This document shows, one piece after another, positions 15,362 to 24,810 of a DNA stretch of 64,000 nucleotides. A program made the position numbers and the translations under genes. Numbering within the stretch: position 1 is the first letter of the stretch; every line of letters starts with the position of its first letter. This DNA is from CALZJC01 sp963781065 (GTDB taxonomy: Bacteria; Acidobacteriota; Thermoanaerobaculia; Multivoradales; JAHEKO01). Where the stretch lies: contig CAWAET010000021.1 in NCBI GenBank assembly GCA_963781065.1, positions 1 to 64,000 on the forward strand, in the 5' to 3' direction. Under the pieces are notes generated by a model. It was not told where the DNA came from and did no database searches. It saw nothing but the letters and a program-made list of their open reading frames with translations.

Positions 15362-16648
15362 GTGACGGTCGCATCCGAGCCCGGGCCGCGGATCCTGGAG
15401 CGCGCCGAGCATTCGGTCTCGCGAAAGAAGTTCGATCCAAACGTCGTCAAGGTGCTCTACCGGCTCCACCGGTCGGGGCGCAAGGCCTACGTCGTCGGCG
15501 GCGGAGTGCGCGACCTGATGATCGGGCGGGTGCCCAAGGACTGGGACATCGGCACCGACGCCCGGCCGCCCGAGGTGCGCCGGCTGTTCCGCAACTCGCG
15601 CGTCATCGGCCGCCGCTTTCGGCTCGTCCACATCTACTTTCAGAACCAGATCATCGAGGTTTCGACCTTTCGGCGCGATCCCGACCCGGGCGACCAGCGG
15701 GGCGGGCCGGAGGAGCTGCTGATCACCGACGACAACGTCTTCGGCAGCGAGCGGGAGGACGCCTTCCGCCGCGACTTCACGATCAACGCGCTCTTCTACA
15801 GCGTCGCCGACTTCACGGTGATCGACTACGTCGGCGGCATCGAGGACCTCGAGCGGCGGATGATCCGGACGATCGGCGACCCCGACGTGCGGTTTCGCGA
15901 GGACCCGGTGCGCATGATGCGCGCCTGCGAGCTCGCCGGCCGGCTCGACTTCGGCATCGACCGGCCGACCCAGGAGGCGATCCACCGCCAGCGCGAGGAG
16001 ATCGCCAAGGCGTCGCCGGCGCGGCTGACCGAAGAGCTGGTGGAGCTGCTGCGCTGCGGCCGGGCCGCCGCCGCCCTGCACCATATGATGGAGCTCGGCC
16101 TGCTGGAGGCGCTGCTGCCGGAGGCCTACGCCATGGTCGCGGCGGGCGAGCGGGGGCTGGGCGACTTCGGGCGAATCCTGCCGGTCATCGACGAGATGGT
16201 GGAGGCCGGGCGCCAACTCGAGGACACCGTGCTGCTGGCGGCCCTGCTGCTGCCCTCGGTGATCCTCCGGCGCCACGACGTCGAGGGGCTCGACCAGCGT
16301 CCGTTGCGGCGCGGCGCCGTGATCGAGATCGTCCGCGAGACCCTGGAGCCGTTTGTCGAGCGCTTTGCGCTGTCGCGCCAGCGCCGCGAGGGGGCGACGC
16401 AGGCGATCCTCGGCTACTACCGCCTGCTGGAGGGGCAGTGGACCGCCGCCCGGCGGGTGCGTTTCACCCGCTGGCCGCACTTCGAGGAGGCGCTGGCGCT
16501 GGCCGAGATCCTCGCTGCCGCCACCGGTCGCGGCCGGCAGGAGATCGAGCTCTGGCAGCGCGCCCGGACGGCCGGCGACCAGCCCCACCCGGCCAAGAAG
16601 CGGCGCCGCCGCCGCCGCCGCCGGCGACGCAAGAAGACAACCGATTGA
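15362..16648 (+). CDS. pcnB: Poly(A) polymerase / CCA-type nucleotidyltransferase PcnB-like
   Basis: The 428-residue protein has the class II nucleotidyltransferase head domain (YVVGGGVRDLMIGRVPKDWDIGTDA, the GG...D.D catalytic motif, split over residues 38-62) and the downstream RRDFTINALFYSV and EDPVRMMRACELAGRLDF motifs characteristic of the poly(A) polymerase/tRNA nucleotidyltransferase family. The order and the R-rich C-terminal tail (a run of about ten arginines and lysines near the end) favour PcnB, which adds 3' poly(A) tails promoting RNA decay. I place the start at GTG 15362; an earlier in-frame GTG at 15341 lies inside the hairpin repeat and is unlikely. The TATAAT at 15350-15355 has no partner -35. 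Confidence 0.82.
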   Translation: MTVASEPGPRILERAEHSVSRKKFDPNVVKVLYRLHRSGRKAYVVGGGVRDLMIGRVPKDWDIGTDARPPEVRRLFRNSRVIGRRFRLVHIYFQNQIIEVSTFRRDPDPGDQRGGPEELLITDDNVFGSEREDAFRRDFTINALFYSVADFTVIDYVGGIEDLERRMIRTIGDPDVRFREDPVRMMRACELAGRLDFGIDRPTQEAIHRQREEIAKASPARLTEELVELLRCGRAAAALHHMMELGLLEALLPEAYAMVAAGERGLGDFGRILPVIDEMVEAGRQLEDTVLLAALLLPSVILRRHDVEGLDQRPLRRGAVIEIVRETLEPFVERFALSRQRREGATQAILGYYRLLEGQWTAARRVRFTRWPHFEEALALAEILAAATGRGRQEIELWQRARTAGDQPHPAKKRRRRRRRRRRKKTTD

Positions 16649-16708
16649 GAGCGCACCTGGAACTATCGCCTCGCCGCGCGCGAAGGAACTTCTGTCGGCC
16701 GCGGATGG

Positions 16709-16737
16709 CTGACTCCGAGCCGCGTGTGGCATATGAT
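16709..16737 (+). promoter_or_regulatory. Candidate promoter of sdhCAB
   Basis: CTGACT (16709-16714) and TATGAT (16732-16737) are separated by 17 bases, each matching the sigma-70 consensus in four and five positions. Transcription would start near 16744, about 32 bases before sdhC. No operator is evident. Confidence 0.5.
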
Positions 16738-16775
16738 TCGCGGCAGAGGCGCAGAGGGGAGCGCGTGGAGAGAAC

Positions 16776-17453
16776 ATGCTGAGCTTCTACAAGTCGGATC
16801 TGGGCAAGAAAGCGGTGATGGCCGTCACCGGGTTCATGCTCTTCGGCTTCGTGCTGGGCCACATGTTCGGCAACCTGAAGATCTATCTGGGTGCCGAGGC
16901 GCTGAACCACTACGCCGAGTGGCTGCGCGAGATCGGTGCGCCGCTGCTGCCTCACGGCGGGCTGCTGTGGATCGCCCGCGCCGGGCTGCTGGCCGCGGTC
17001 GGGCTGCACATCCTTTCGGCGTGGCTGCTGACCCGCAAGAGCCAGCTGGCGCGCCCGCAGGACTACAAGAAGCGGCAGGTCGTGCAGGCGACCTACGCCT
17101 CCCGCACGGTCCGCTGGGGCGGCGTGATCATCGCCTTGTTCGTCCTCTACCACCTGGCCCATTTCACCTTCGGGCCGGCCTGGGCGCATCCCGACTTCGT
17201 GGTCGGCGACGTCTACCACAACGTCGTTGCGGGTTTCTCGGTCTGGTGGGCGAGCGCCTTCTACATCCTCGCCAACCTGGCCCTGGGCCTGCACCTCTAC
17301 CATGGCCTGTGGAGCATGTTCCAGTCGCTCGGCTGGTATACCGCGGGCAACCCGCACGACTGGCGGCGGCGCTTCGCGCAGGTCTTCGCGCTGGTGATCG
17401 TCGCCGGCAACGTCTCTTTTCCAATCGCCGTGTTGAGCGGCCTGGTGGCCTGA
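16776..17453 (+). CDS. sdhC: Succinate dehydrogenase cytochrome b subunit (b558 type)
   Basis: The 225-residue membrane protein has five hydrophobic segments and the family signature KAVMAVTGFMLFGFVLGHMFGN at the N terminus (quoted in part). Histidines in GHMFGN, GLHILSA, LYHLAHF and GLHLYHGLWS are the probable axial ligands of two haems. This b558-type single-subunit anchor is used in complex II of Bacillus, epsilon-proteobacteria and Acidobacteria; it passes electrons between SdhB and (mena)quinone. sdhA starts four bases after its stop, so they form one operon with sdhB. Confidence 0.92.
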   Translation: MLSFYKSDLGKKAVMAVTGFMLFGFVLGHMFGNLKIYLGAEALNHYAEWLREIGAPLLPHGGLLWIARAGLLAAVGLHILSAWLLTRKSQLARPQDYKKRQVVQATYASRTVRWGGVIIALFVLYHLAHFTFGPAWAHPDFVVGDVYHNVVAGFSVWWASAFYILANLALGLHLYHGLWSMFQSLGWYTAGNPHDWRRRFAQVFALVIVAGNVSFPIAVLSGLVA

Positions 17454-17457
17454 TCCG

Positions 17458-19371
<1,914 letters not shown>

Positions 19372-19375
<4 letters not shown>

Positions 19376-20124
19376 GCGAGACGATGCGGCTGACGCTCGA
19401 GGTCTGGCGCCAACCCACCGCCGGCGCGCCCGGACGGTTCAAGACCTACCAGATGGACGACGTCAGCCCCGACATGTCCTTTCTCGAGATGCTCGACGTG
19501 CTCAACGAGCGGCTGACCGAGACGGGCGAAGAGCCGATCGCCTTCGATCACGACTGTCGCGAAGGCATCTGCGGCTCCTGCGGCGTGATGATCGACGGCC
19601 GCGCCCACGGGCCGGAGAGGTCCACCGCCACCTGCCAGCTGCACATGCGCAAATTCAGCGACGGCGACAAGGTGCGCGTCGAGCCCTGGCGCTCCGCCGC
19701 CTTCCCGGTGCTCAAGGACCTGATGGTCGACCGTGCCCCGCTGGACGAGATCATCCAGGCCGGCGGCTTCATCTCGGTCAACACCGGCAGCGCCCCCGAG
19801 GCCAACCTGATGCCGGTGCGCAAGGCCGACTCCGAGAAGGCGATGGACGCCGCCGCCTGCATCGGTTGCGGCGCCTGCGTCGCCGCCTGCCCCAACGGCG
19901 CCGGCCAGTTGTTCACCGCCGCCAAGGTCTCGCACCTGGCGCTGCTGCCCCAGGGCCAGCCGGAGCGCTACCAGCGAGTGCAAAAGATGGTCGAGACGAT
20001 GGAGTCCTATTTCGGCTCGTGCACCAACTACGGCGAGTGCGAGGCCGCCTGCCCGAAGGCGATCTCCATCGAGTTCATCGCCCGGATGAACCGGGACTAC
20101 CTCAAGGCGAAGCTAGGGTCCTGA
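19372..20124 (+). CDS. sdhB: Succinate dehydrogenase iron-sulfur subunit
   Basis: The 250-residue protein carries all three iron-sulfur motifs: the plant-type [2Fe-2S] set CREGICGSCG plus C of TCQLHM, the CIGCGACVAACPNG motif, and CTNYGECEAACPKAI. It relays electrons from SdhA FAD to SdhC haem/quinone at the inner face of the membrane. The GTG at 19372 overlaps the sdhA stop (GTGA), so translation is coupled. Length matches the family. The next gene (CHAT) begins 66 bases later without an obvious terminator between them. Confidence 0.93.
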
Positions 20125-20189
20125 CCGGCCGCGGCGCGCGGCTCCGGCCCGGCCGGTGCGCTCGTCGCCGTCCGGCGTGAGCGAGCCGC

Positions 20190-23120
20190 GTGAAGCCGGA
20201 TCCGGACCAGCTGACCGGCCTCCTCGCCGAGCTTGCCGGCCTCGACGGGCCGGCGGCGGTCGACGGCTTCCTCGCCGCTCATCCGCAGCTCGCCGACCGC
20301 GCAACCGTCGAACGGCTGGCCAAGGAGCTCAACAAAGAGGCGCGCAGCGACCTGCGGCGGGCCGAGCGGTTGAGCGGCGTCATCACCCGGCTGGCCGAGG
20401 CCGCGGGCGACGACTACAGCCTGGCCGTGAGCCTCAAGGCGCGCGGCCACATGCAGTATCTGGCCGGTCGGTATGCCGAGGCGGCCGAGCTCTACCGCGG
20501 CTGCCAGGAGCGCTTTCTTGCGGCCGGCGCCGAGGTCGAGGCGGCGATGAACCGGTGCAGCAGCTCCTACTGGACGCTCGCCTTGCTCGGCCGCTACGGC
20601 GAGGCCGCCACCGATCTGGAGCGGGCACGGGCGGTGCTCGAGCGACATGGCGACCCGCTGCTGCTGGCGCGGTTGGCCAGCAACGAGGCCAACCTCGCGG
20701 GGCGCCGGGACCGGCACCCGGAGGCCATCGCCGGCTACCGGCGGGCGCTCGAGGTCTTCCGCCGCCGCGGCGAGATCCAGGACGTGGTCGTGGCCTTGCA
20801 CAACATCGCCGTGACCAGCATCGCCATCCACGACTTCGAGGCGGCGCTGGCCTGCTATCGCGAGCTCGAGGAGCACTGCGCCGGCGCGGGCATGGAGCTG
20901 GCGGCGGTGCGGGCCGAGTACAACATCGCCTATTTGCACTACTTTCGCGGCGAGTACAGCTGCGCCCTGGAGGTCTACCAGGTCACCCGCGGGAGATTCG
21001 AGCGGCTCGGCGACCCGTACCACACCGCCCTTTGCGATCTGGACCAGGCCGAGATCTACCTCGAGCTCAACCTGGTCGCGGAGGGCTCACGCCTGGCGCT
21101 GCGGGCGCGTGATGCCTTCGAGTCGCTGGGCAACGGCTACGAGGCCGGCAAGGCGACGGCCTTCCTGGCGATCGCTGCCGAGCGCGAAGACCAGCCGGAG
21201 AAGGCGCTCGAGCTGTTTGCCGTGGCGCAGCGGCGGTTCGCGAACGAGGACAACCAGGCCTGGGGCGCGATGGTCGACTTCTACCGCGCCGTGCTGCTGC
21301 TGCGGCTGGGCCGGCCGGCCGAGGCGCGGAGCCTGGGTGCCAGGGCGCAGCGGTTTTTCGTCGGCGCCGCCTGGCCGGGACGGGCGGCGCTCTGTGACTT
21401 GCTCCTGGCGGGCGTCGACCTGGAAGAGCGGGCGTCGGCGGCGGCCAGGCGGCGGTGTAGCGAGGCCCGGCGCCGCATCGCGGGGCTGCACCTGCCGGCG
21501 CTGGATCTGCAGACCTTCGTCGTCGAAGCGCGGGCGCTCGAGATGAGCGGCGATCGAAAGGGCGCCCTGGCCAGCTTGCGCCGCGCCGCCGACCTGTCGG
21601 AGGACCTGCGGAGCCGGTTGCGCACCGAGGAGCTCAAGATCGCCTTTGTCGAAGACAAGCAGCGGCTCTACGAGAGCCTGGTCTGGATGTTGCTGGCCGG
21701 CGAGCCGTCGGCCGCGGATCTGCGCGACGCTTTCGCCTATATCGAGCGCGCCAAGTCGCGCACGCTCGCCGACCTCCTGGGGTCGCGGGTGACGCTGCTG
21801 CCGGCGTCGAGCGGCGACAACGCGGCGCTGGTCGACCGGATCCGGGCCGAGCGCCAGCAGCTGAACGCGCTGTATCGCGACCTCGATCGGCTGCGCGGGC
21901 TGCGCTCGGGTGTTGCGGAGGCGGTCGCGGGAGGCGCCGGAGCGGCCGGGCCGGAGCTGCCGCCCGAGTCCAGGCGGCGGCGAATCTACGAGCTGCAGGA
22001 GCGTTGCCGAGCCGCCGAGAAAGAGGTGCTGGCTTCGCTGGCCGAGCTACGGGCGCGCGATCCCGAGCTCGCGGCGCTGCATTCGGCCACCACCGTCGAC
22101 CTGGCCGGCATTCAGGCTTCGTTGCCGCGCGACGCGATGCTGATCGAGTACTACGAGGCCCGCGGCGTCGTCTACGCCTGCCTGGTCGATCGCCTGAGCC
22201 TCGCCATCGAGCCGGTGGCCTCCGGCGCCGAAGTGCGCGAACGCCTGCAGGCGTTCAACTTCCAGATCGGCAAGCACCGGGTGCCAAAGGAGATCCGGGC
22301 GGTTATCGGCGGATCGCTGGACCGCTCCACCCGGATCTGCCTCGAGCGGCTGTATGCGGCGCTGGTCGAGCCGATCGCCGACCGGCTGGTGGCGCGCCAC
22401 CTCGTCATCGCGCCGCACGGGCTGATCCACCTGGTCCCCTTTGCCGCCCTGCACGACGGCGAGCGCTATCTCGTCGACCGTTTCTCCTTCTCCTTCGTGC
22501 CCAGCGGCAGCGTCTACACCATGTGCAGCGCCAAGCGGGGGAGCGGCCGGGCTCCGGCCCTGGTCCTGGGCGTCGCCGACGAGCAGGCGCCGGAGATCGC
22601 GGCCGAGATCGACGCCGTCGGCGAGGCCTTGCCCGGCGCCAGGTGCCTGCTCGGCCCCGAGGCCACCCTGGCGCGGCTGCGCGAGCTGGGCGCCGGCTGC
22701 AGCCTGCTCCACATCGCCACCCACGGTTTCTTCCGCAAGGACAACCCGATGTTCTCGGGCATCCAGCTGGCCGACGCCCGGCTGACCCTCTTCGACCTCT
22801 ACGAGCTGCGCCTGGGCGCCGACCTGGTGGTCCTGAGCGGCTGCGCCACCGGCCTCAACGTGGTCGAAGCCGGCGACGAGCTGATCGGGCTGACGCGGGG
22901 CCTGCTGCACGCCGGCGTGCCGTCGGTCCTGGTCACCCTGTGGGACGTCAACGACGAGAGCACCGCCGAATTCATGGGCAGCTTCTACCGCCACCTGGGC
23001 GGAGAGACAGATCGCGCGGGCGCCGTCGCAGCCGCCATGCGGGAGGTGCGTGAGCGGCATCCGAATCCCTACCATTGGGCGCCGTTCGTGCTGGTCGGCA
23101 AGACGTCCGGAAGCCTCTGA
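20190..23120 (+). CDS. TPR-CHAT caspase-like protease
   Basis: This 976-residue protein has about 550 residues of TPR-like helical repeats (e.g. around residues 75-320 and 325-480), a helical linker (580-650), and a C-terminal CHAT domain (about 690-970). The caspase-fold catalytic pair is visible: His845 in LLHIATHGFF and Cys885 in VVLSGCATG, 40 residues apart as usual for the family. APHGLIHLVPFAALHDG and GLTRGLLHAGVPSVLVTLW are further CHAT landmarks. It has no signal peptide, so it is cytoplasmic. CHAT proteases act in bacterial caspase-like pathways, including type III-E CRISPR and gasdermin activation, but no CRISPR locus or gasdermin is seen here. Two subtilase genes follow on the same strand. 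GTG start at 20190 lacks a strong ribosome-binding site. Confidence 0.9.
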   Translation: MKPDPDQLTGLLAELAGLDGPAAVDGFLAAHPQLADRATVERLAKELNKEARSDLRRAERLSGVITRLAEAAGDDYSLAVSLKARGHMQYLAGRYAEAAELYRGCQERFLAAGAEVEAAMNRCSSSYWTLALLGRYGEAATDLERARAVLERHGDPLLLARLASNEANLAGRRDRHPEAIAGYRRALEVFRRRGEIQDVVVALHNIAVTSIAIHDFEAALACYRELEEHCAGAGMELAAVRAEYNIAYLHYFRGEYSCALEVYQVTRGRFERLGDPYHTALCDLDQAEIYLELNLVAEGSRLALRARDAFESLGNGYEAGKATAFLAIAAEREDQPEKALELFAVAQRRFANEDNQAWGAMVDFYRAVLLLRLGRPAEARSLGARAQRFFVGAAWPGRAALCDLLLAGVDLEERASAAARRRCSEARRRIAGLHLPALDLQTFVVEARALEMSGDRKGALASLRRAADLSEDLRSRLRTEELKIAFVEDKQRLYESLVWMLLAGEPSAADLRDAFAYIERAKSRTLADLLGSRVTLLPASSGDNAALVDRIRAERQQLNALYRDLDRLRGLRSGVAEAVAGGAGAAGPELPPESRRRRIYELQERCRAAEKEVLASLAELRARDPELAALHSATTVDLAGIQASLPRDAMLIEYYEARGVVYACLVDRLSLAIEPVASGAEVRERLQAFNFQIGKHRVPKEIRAVIGGSLDRSTRICLERLYAALVEPIADRLVARHLVIAPHGLIHLVPFAALHDGERYLVDRFSFSFVPSGSVYTMCSAKRGSGRAPALVLGVADEQAPEIAAEIDAVGEALPGARCLLGPEATLARLRELGAGCSLLHIATHGFFRKDNPMFSGIQLADARLTLFDLYELRLGADLVVLSGCATGLNVVEAGDELIGLTRGLLHAGVPSVLVTLWDVNDESTAEFMGSFYRHLGGETDRAGAVAAAMREVRERHPNPYHWAPFVLVGKTSGSL

Positions 23121-23201
23121 CCGCTCCGCGACGCGACTTCCTCGGGGGTCGGCGAGGCGGCGGGAGCCGCCGTAAAAGTGGCGATCGAAAAACAATTGCC
23201 G

Positions 23202-23220
23202 CAGGGTATATCAAACCCTG
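23202..23220 (+). promoter_or_regulatory. Small hairpin upstream of the subtilase pair
   Basis: CAGGGT (23202-23207) and ACCCTG (23215-23220) form a 6-bp stem with a seven-base loop in the AT-richer 165-base gap between the CHAT gene and the first subtilase. CAGGG recurs at 23251-23255. No T-run follows, so it is not a standard terminator; an operator or RNA leader element is possible. I see no convincing -35/-10 pair. Confidence 0.35.
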
Positions 23221-23285
23221 TGTACCTCTGCCCTATTGATACATAGAGCACAGGGAACCGAGTGACCCCCCACTTGGAGAAGGAA

Positions 23286-24758
23286 ATGACGAAGTCCCAG
23301 CAGCCCCGAACGATCGCTCCAGTCGGGCCCCGCCGCGAACGACGGACCTCCCGGGTCCTCGCGGCCCTGCTCCTGACCGCCACGGCCCTCACCCTGGCGG
23401 CGGCGGCGGGTGCCCAGACCCATGAGTTTCTGCTCCGCGCGCCGGCCTCGGAGATCGACGGTATCGCCGCCACCCACGGTCTGACGGTCCTCGACCAGAT
23501 CGACCCCTCGAGCGACGCCCTCAACCGGCTGGTGTACCTGGTCGAGGCGCCGGCCGCCATCGATCCGGGGCAGGTCATCGCGGACGTTCTGGCCATGGAG
23601 CCCCAGGCGGCCGGCATGGAGCTGGCGGTGCTCGCCTCGGTGGCCGAGAGCTTTCCCCATCCGTCGCTCAACCAGACGCCGGACAGCCTGCTGCCGGCGC
23701 TGGCTGCCGCCACCGACGTGCCCTTTGGCGACGACGGCGACGGCGATTCGGACTCCGACGATCGGCTGGTCTGGGGCGGCTACGTCGATCAGCCGGCCGC
23801 CGCGGTGCTCAAGGTCACGCAGGCGCAGTCGAGCTACAAGGGCGACGCCACGGTGGCCATCATCGACACCGGCATCGACCCGAACCACCCGCTGTTCGCC
23901 GACCGCATCGTGCCGGGCTACGACTTCGTCAACGACGTTGCCGGCAGCGCCTCCGAATGGGTCGACGTCGACCAGTCGCTGATGATCATCCTGGATCAGT
24001 CGCTGATGATCATCCTCGACGAGCACGACATCGTCTCGCTGGGGCAGTCCCTGATGATCATCCTCGACGACCAGCAGGAGGCGGACCTCGACCTCGCGGC
24101 CCTGCCGCCGGCCTTCGGCCACGGCACCATGGTGGCCGGGGTCATCCACCGGGTGGCGCCCGAGGCAAGCCTGATGCCGCTCAAGGCCTTCGACGGCTGG
24201 GGCAACGCCAACATCTACGACATCGTGCGGGCGATCTACTACGCCGTCGACCACGGCGCCAACGTCATCAACATGAGCTTCAGCATGAAGACCTTCTCGC
24301 CGGAGCTGATGCGAGCGGTCAACTACGCCGCCCGCCACGGGGTGGCCTGCGTCGCCTCGGCCGGCAACGACGGCGAGGAGCAGCTGGTCTTCCCGGCCGC
24401 CCTGGGCAACGCCATCGGGGTCGCCTCGACGGCAGTCGACGACACCATCAGCCCGTTCTCCAACTACGGCAGTGACCTCGTCACCGTCGCCGCGCCCGGC
24501 GAGAACATCGTCACGGCCTACCCCGGCGGCGGCTGGGCGCTGGCCTCGGGCACCTCCTTCTCGGCCCCCTGGATCAGCGCCGCGGTGGCGCTGTTTGCCG
24601 ACAAGAACGGCACCAAGCACGCCCCGGGCCAGGCCGACTACTACCTGTCCTCGGACGCCCTGTCGTTCGCGATGCCGGTGCACGGCCTGGGAGAGCATCG
24701 CCCGGGCTGGGGCCGCGCCGATCTCGAATGGGCGCTGGACGAGCTCGAAACCCAGTAG
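23286..24758 (+). CDS. Exported subtilase with DQSLMIILD repeats (copy 1)
   Basis: The 490-residue protein has a signal peptide (basic n-region, LAALLLTATALTLAAAAGAQ), a propeptide-like region to about 185, and an S8 peptidase domain with a complete triad: Asp194 (IIDTGID), His279 (GHGTMVAG) and Ser424 (GTSFSAPW); SAGND supplies the oxyanion Asn. Between the Asp and His motifs, residues 229-261 hold three copies of QSLMIILD, two of them contiguous and sharing an Asp. That loop normally is short in subtilisins, so the repeats are an insertion. An acidic GDDGDGDSDSDD stretch precedes the catalytic core. The ATG at 23286 was chosen for the GGAGAAGG just upstream. It precedes a paralogue by 52 bases. 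Confidence 0.9.
   Translation: MTKSQQPRTIAPVGPRRERRTSRVLAALLLTATALTLAAAAGAQTHEFLLRAPASEIDGIAATHGLTVLDQIDPSSDALNRLVYLVEAPAAIDPGQVIADVLAMEPQAAGMELAVLASVAESFPHPSLNQTPDSLLPALAAATDVPFGDDGDGDSDSDDRLVWGGYVDQPAAAVLKVTQAQSSYKGDATVAIIDTGIDPNHPLFADRIVPGYDFVNDVAGSASEWVDVDQSLMIILDQSLMIILDEHDIVSLGQSLMIILDDQQEADLDLAALPPAFGHGTMVAGVIHRVAPEASLMPLKAFDGWGNANIYDIVRAIYYAVDHGANVINMSFSMKTFSPELMRAVNYAARHGVACVASAGNDGEEQLVFPAALGNAIGVASTAVDDTISPFSNYGSDLVTVAAPGENIVTAYPGGGWALASGTSFSAPWISAAVALFADKNGTKHAPGQADYYLSSDALSFAMPVHGLGEHRPGWGRADLEWALDELETQ
23970..24068 (+). repeat. DQSLMIILD coding repeats in subtilase 1
   Basis: Three copies (23970-23996, 23994-24020 and 24045-24068, the first two sharing an Asp codon) encode (D)QSLMIILD. 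At the nucleotide level the copies differ only at a few third positions, sharing the core CTGATGATCATCCT. A nine-residue spacer separates the second and third copies. Confidence 0.9.
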
Positions 24759-24810
24759 CCCGATGGGGCAAGGGCCCGACGGCCCGCCCAGTGCCCGTAG
24801 GAGGGACGAC

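Noticed and set aside
20190..23120. Assignment of the TPR-CHAT protein as a type III-E CRISPR Craspase subunit (Csx29)
   Set aside because: No gRAMP/Cas7-11-like gene and no CRISPR array occur in the window. CHAT fusion with TPR is widespread outside CRISPR.
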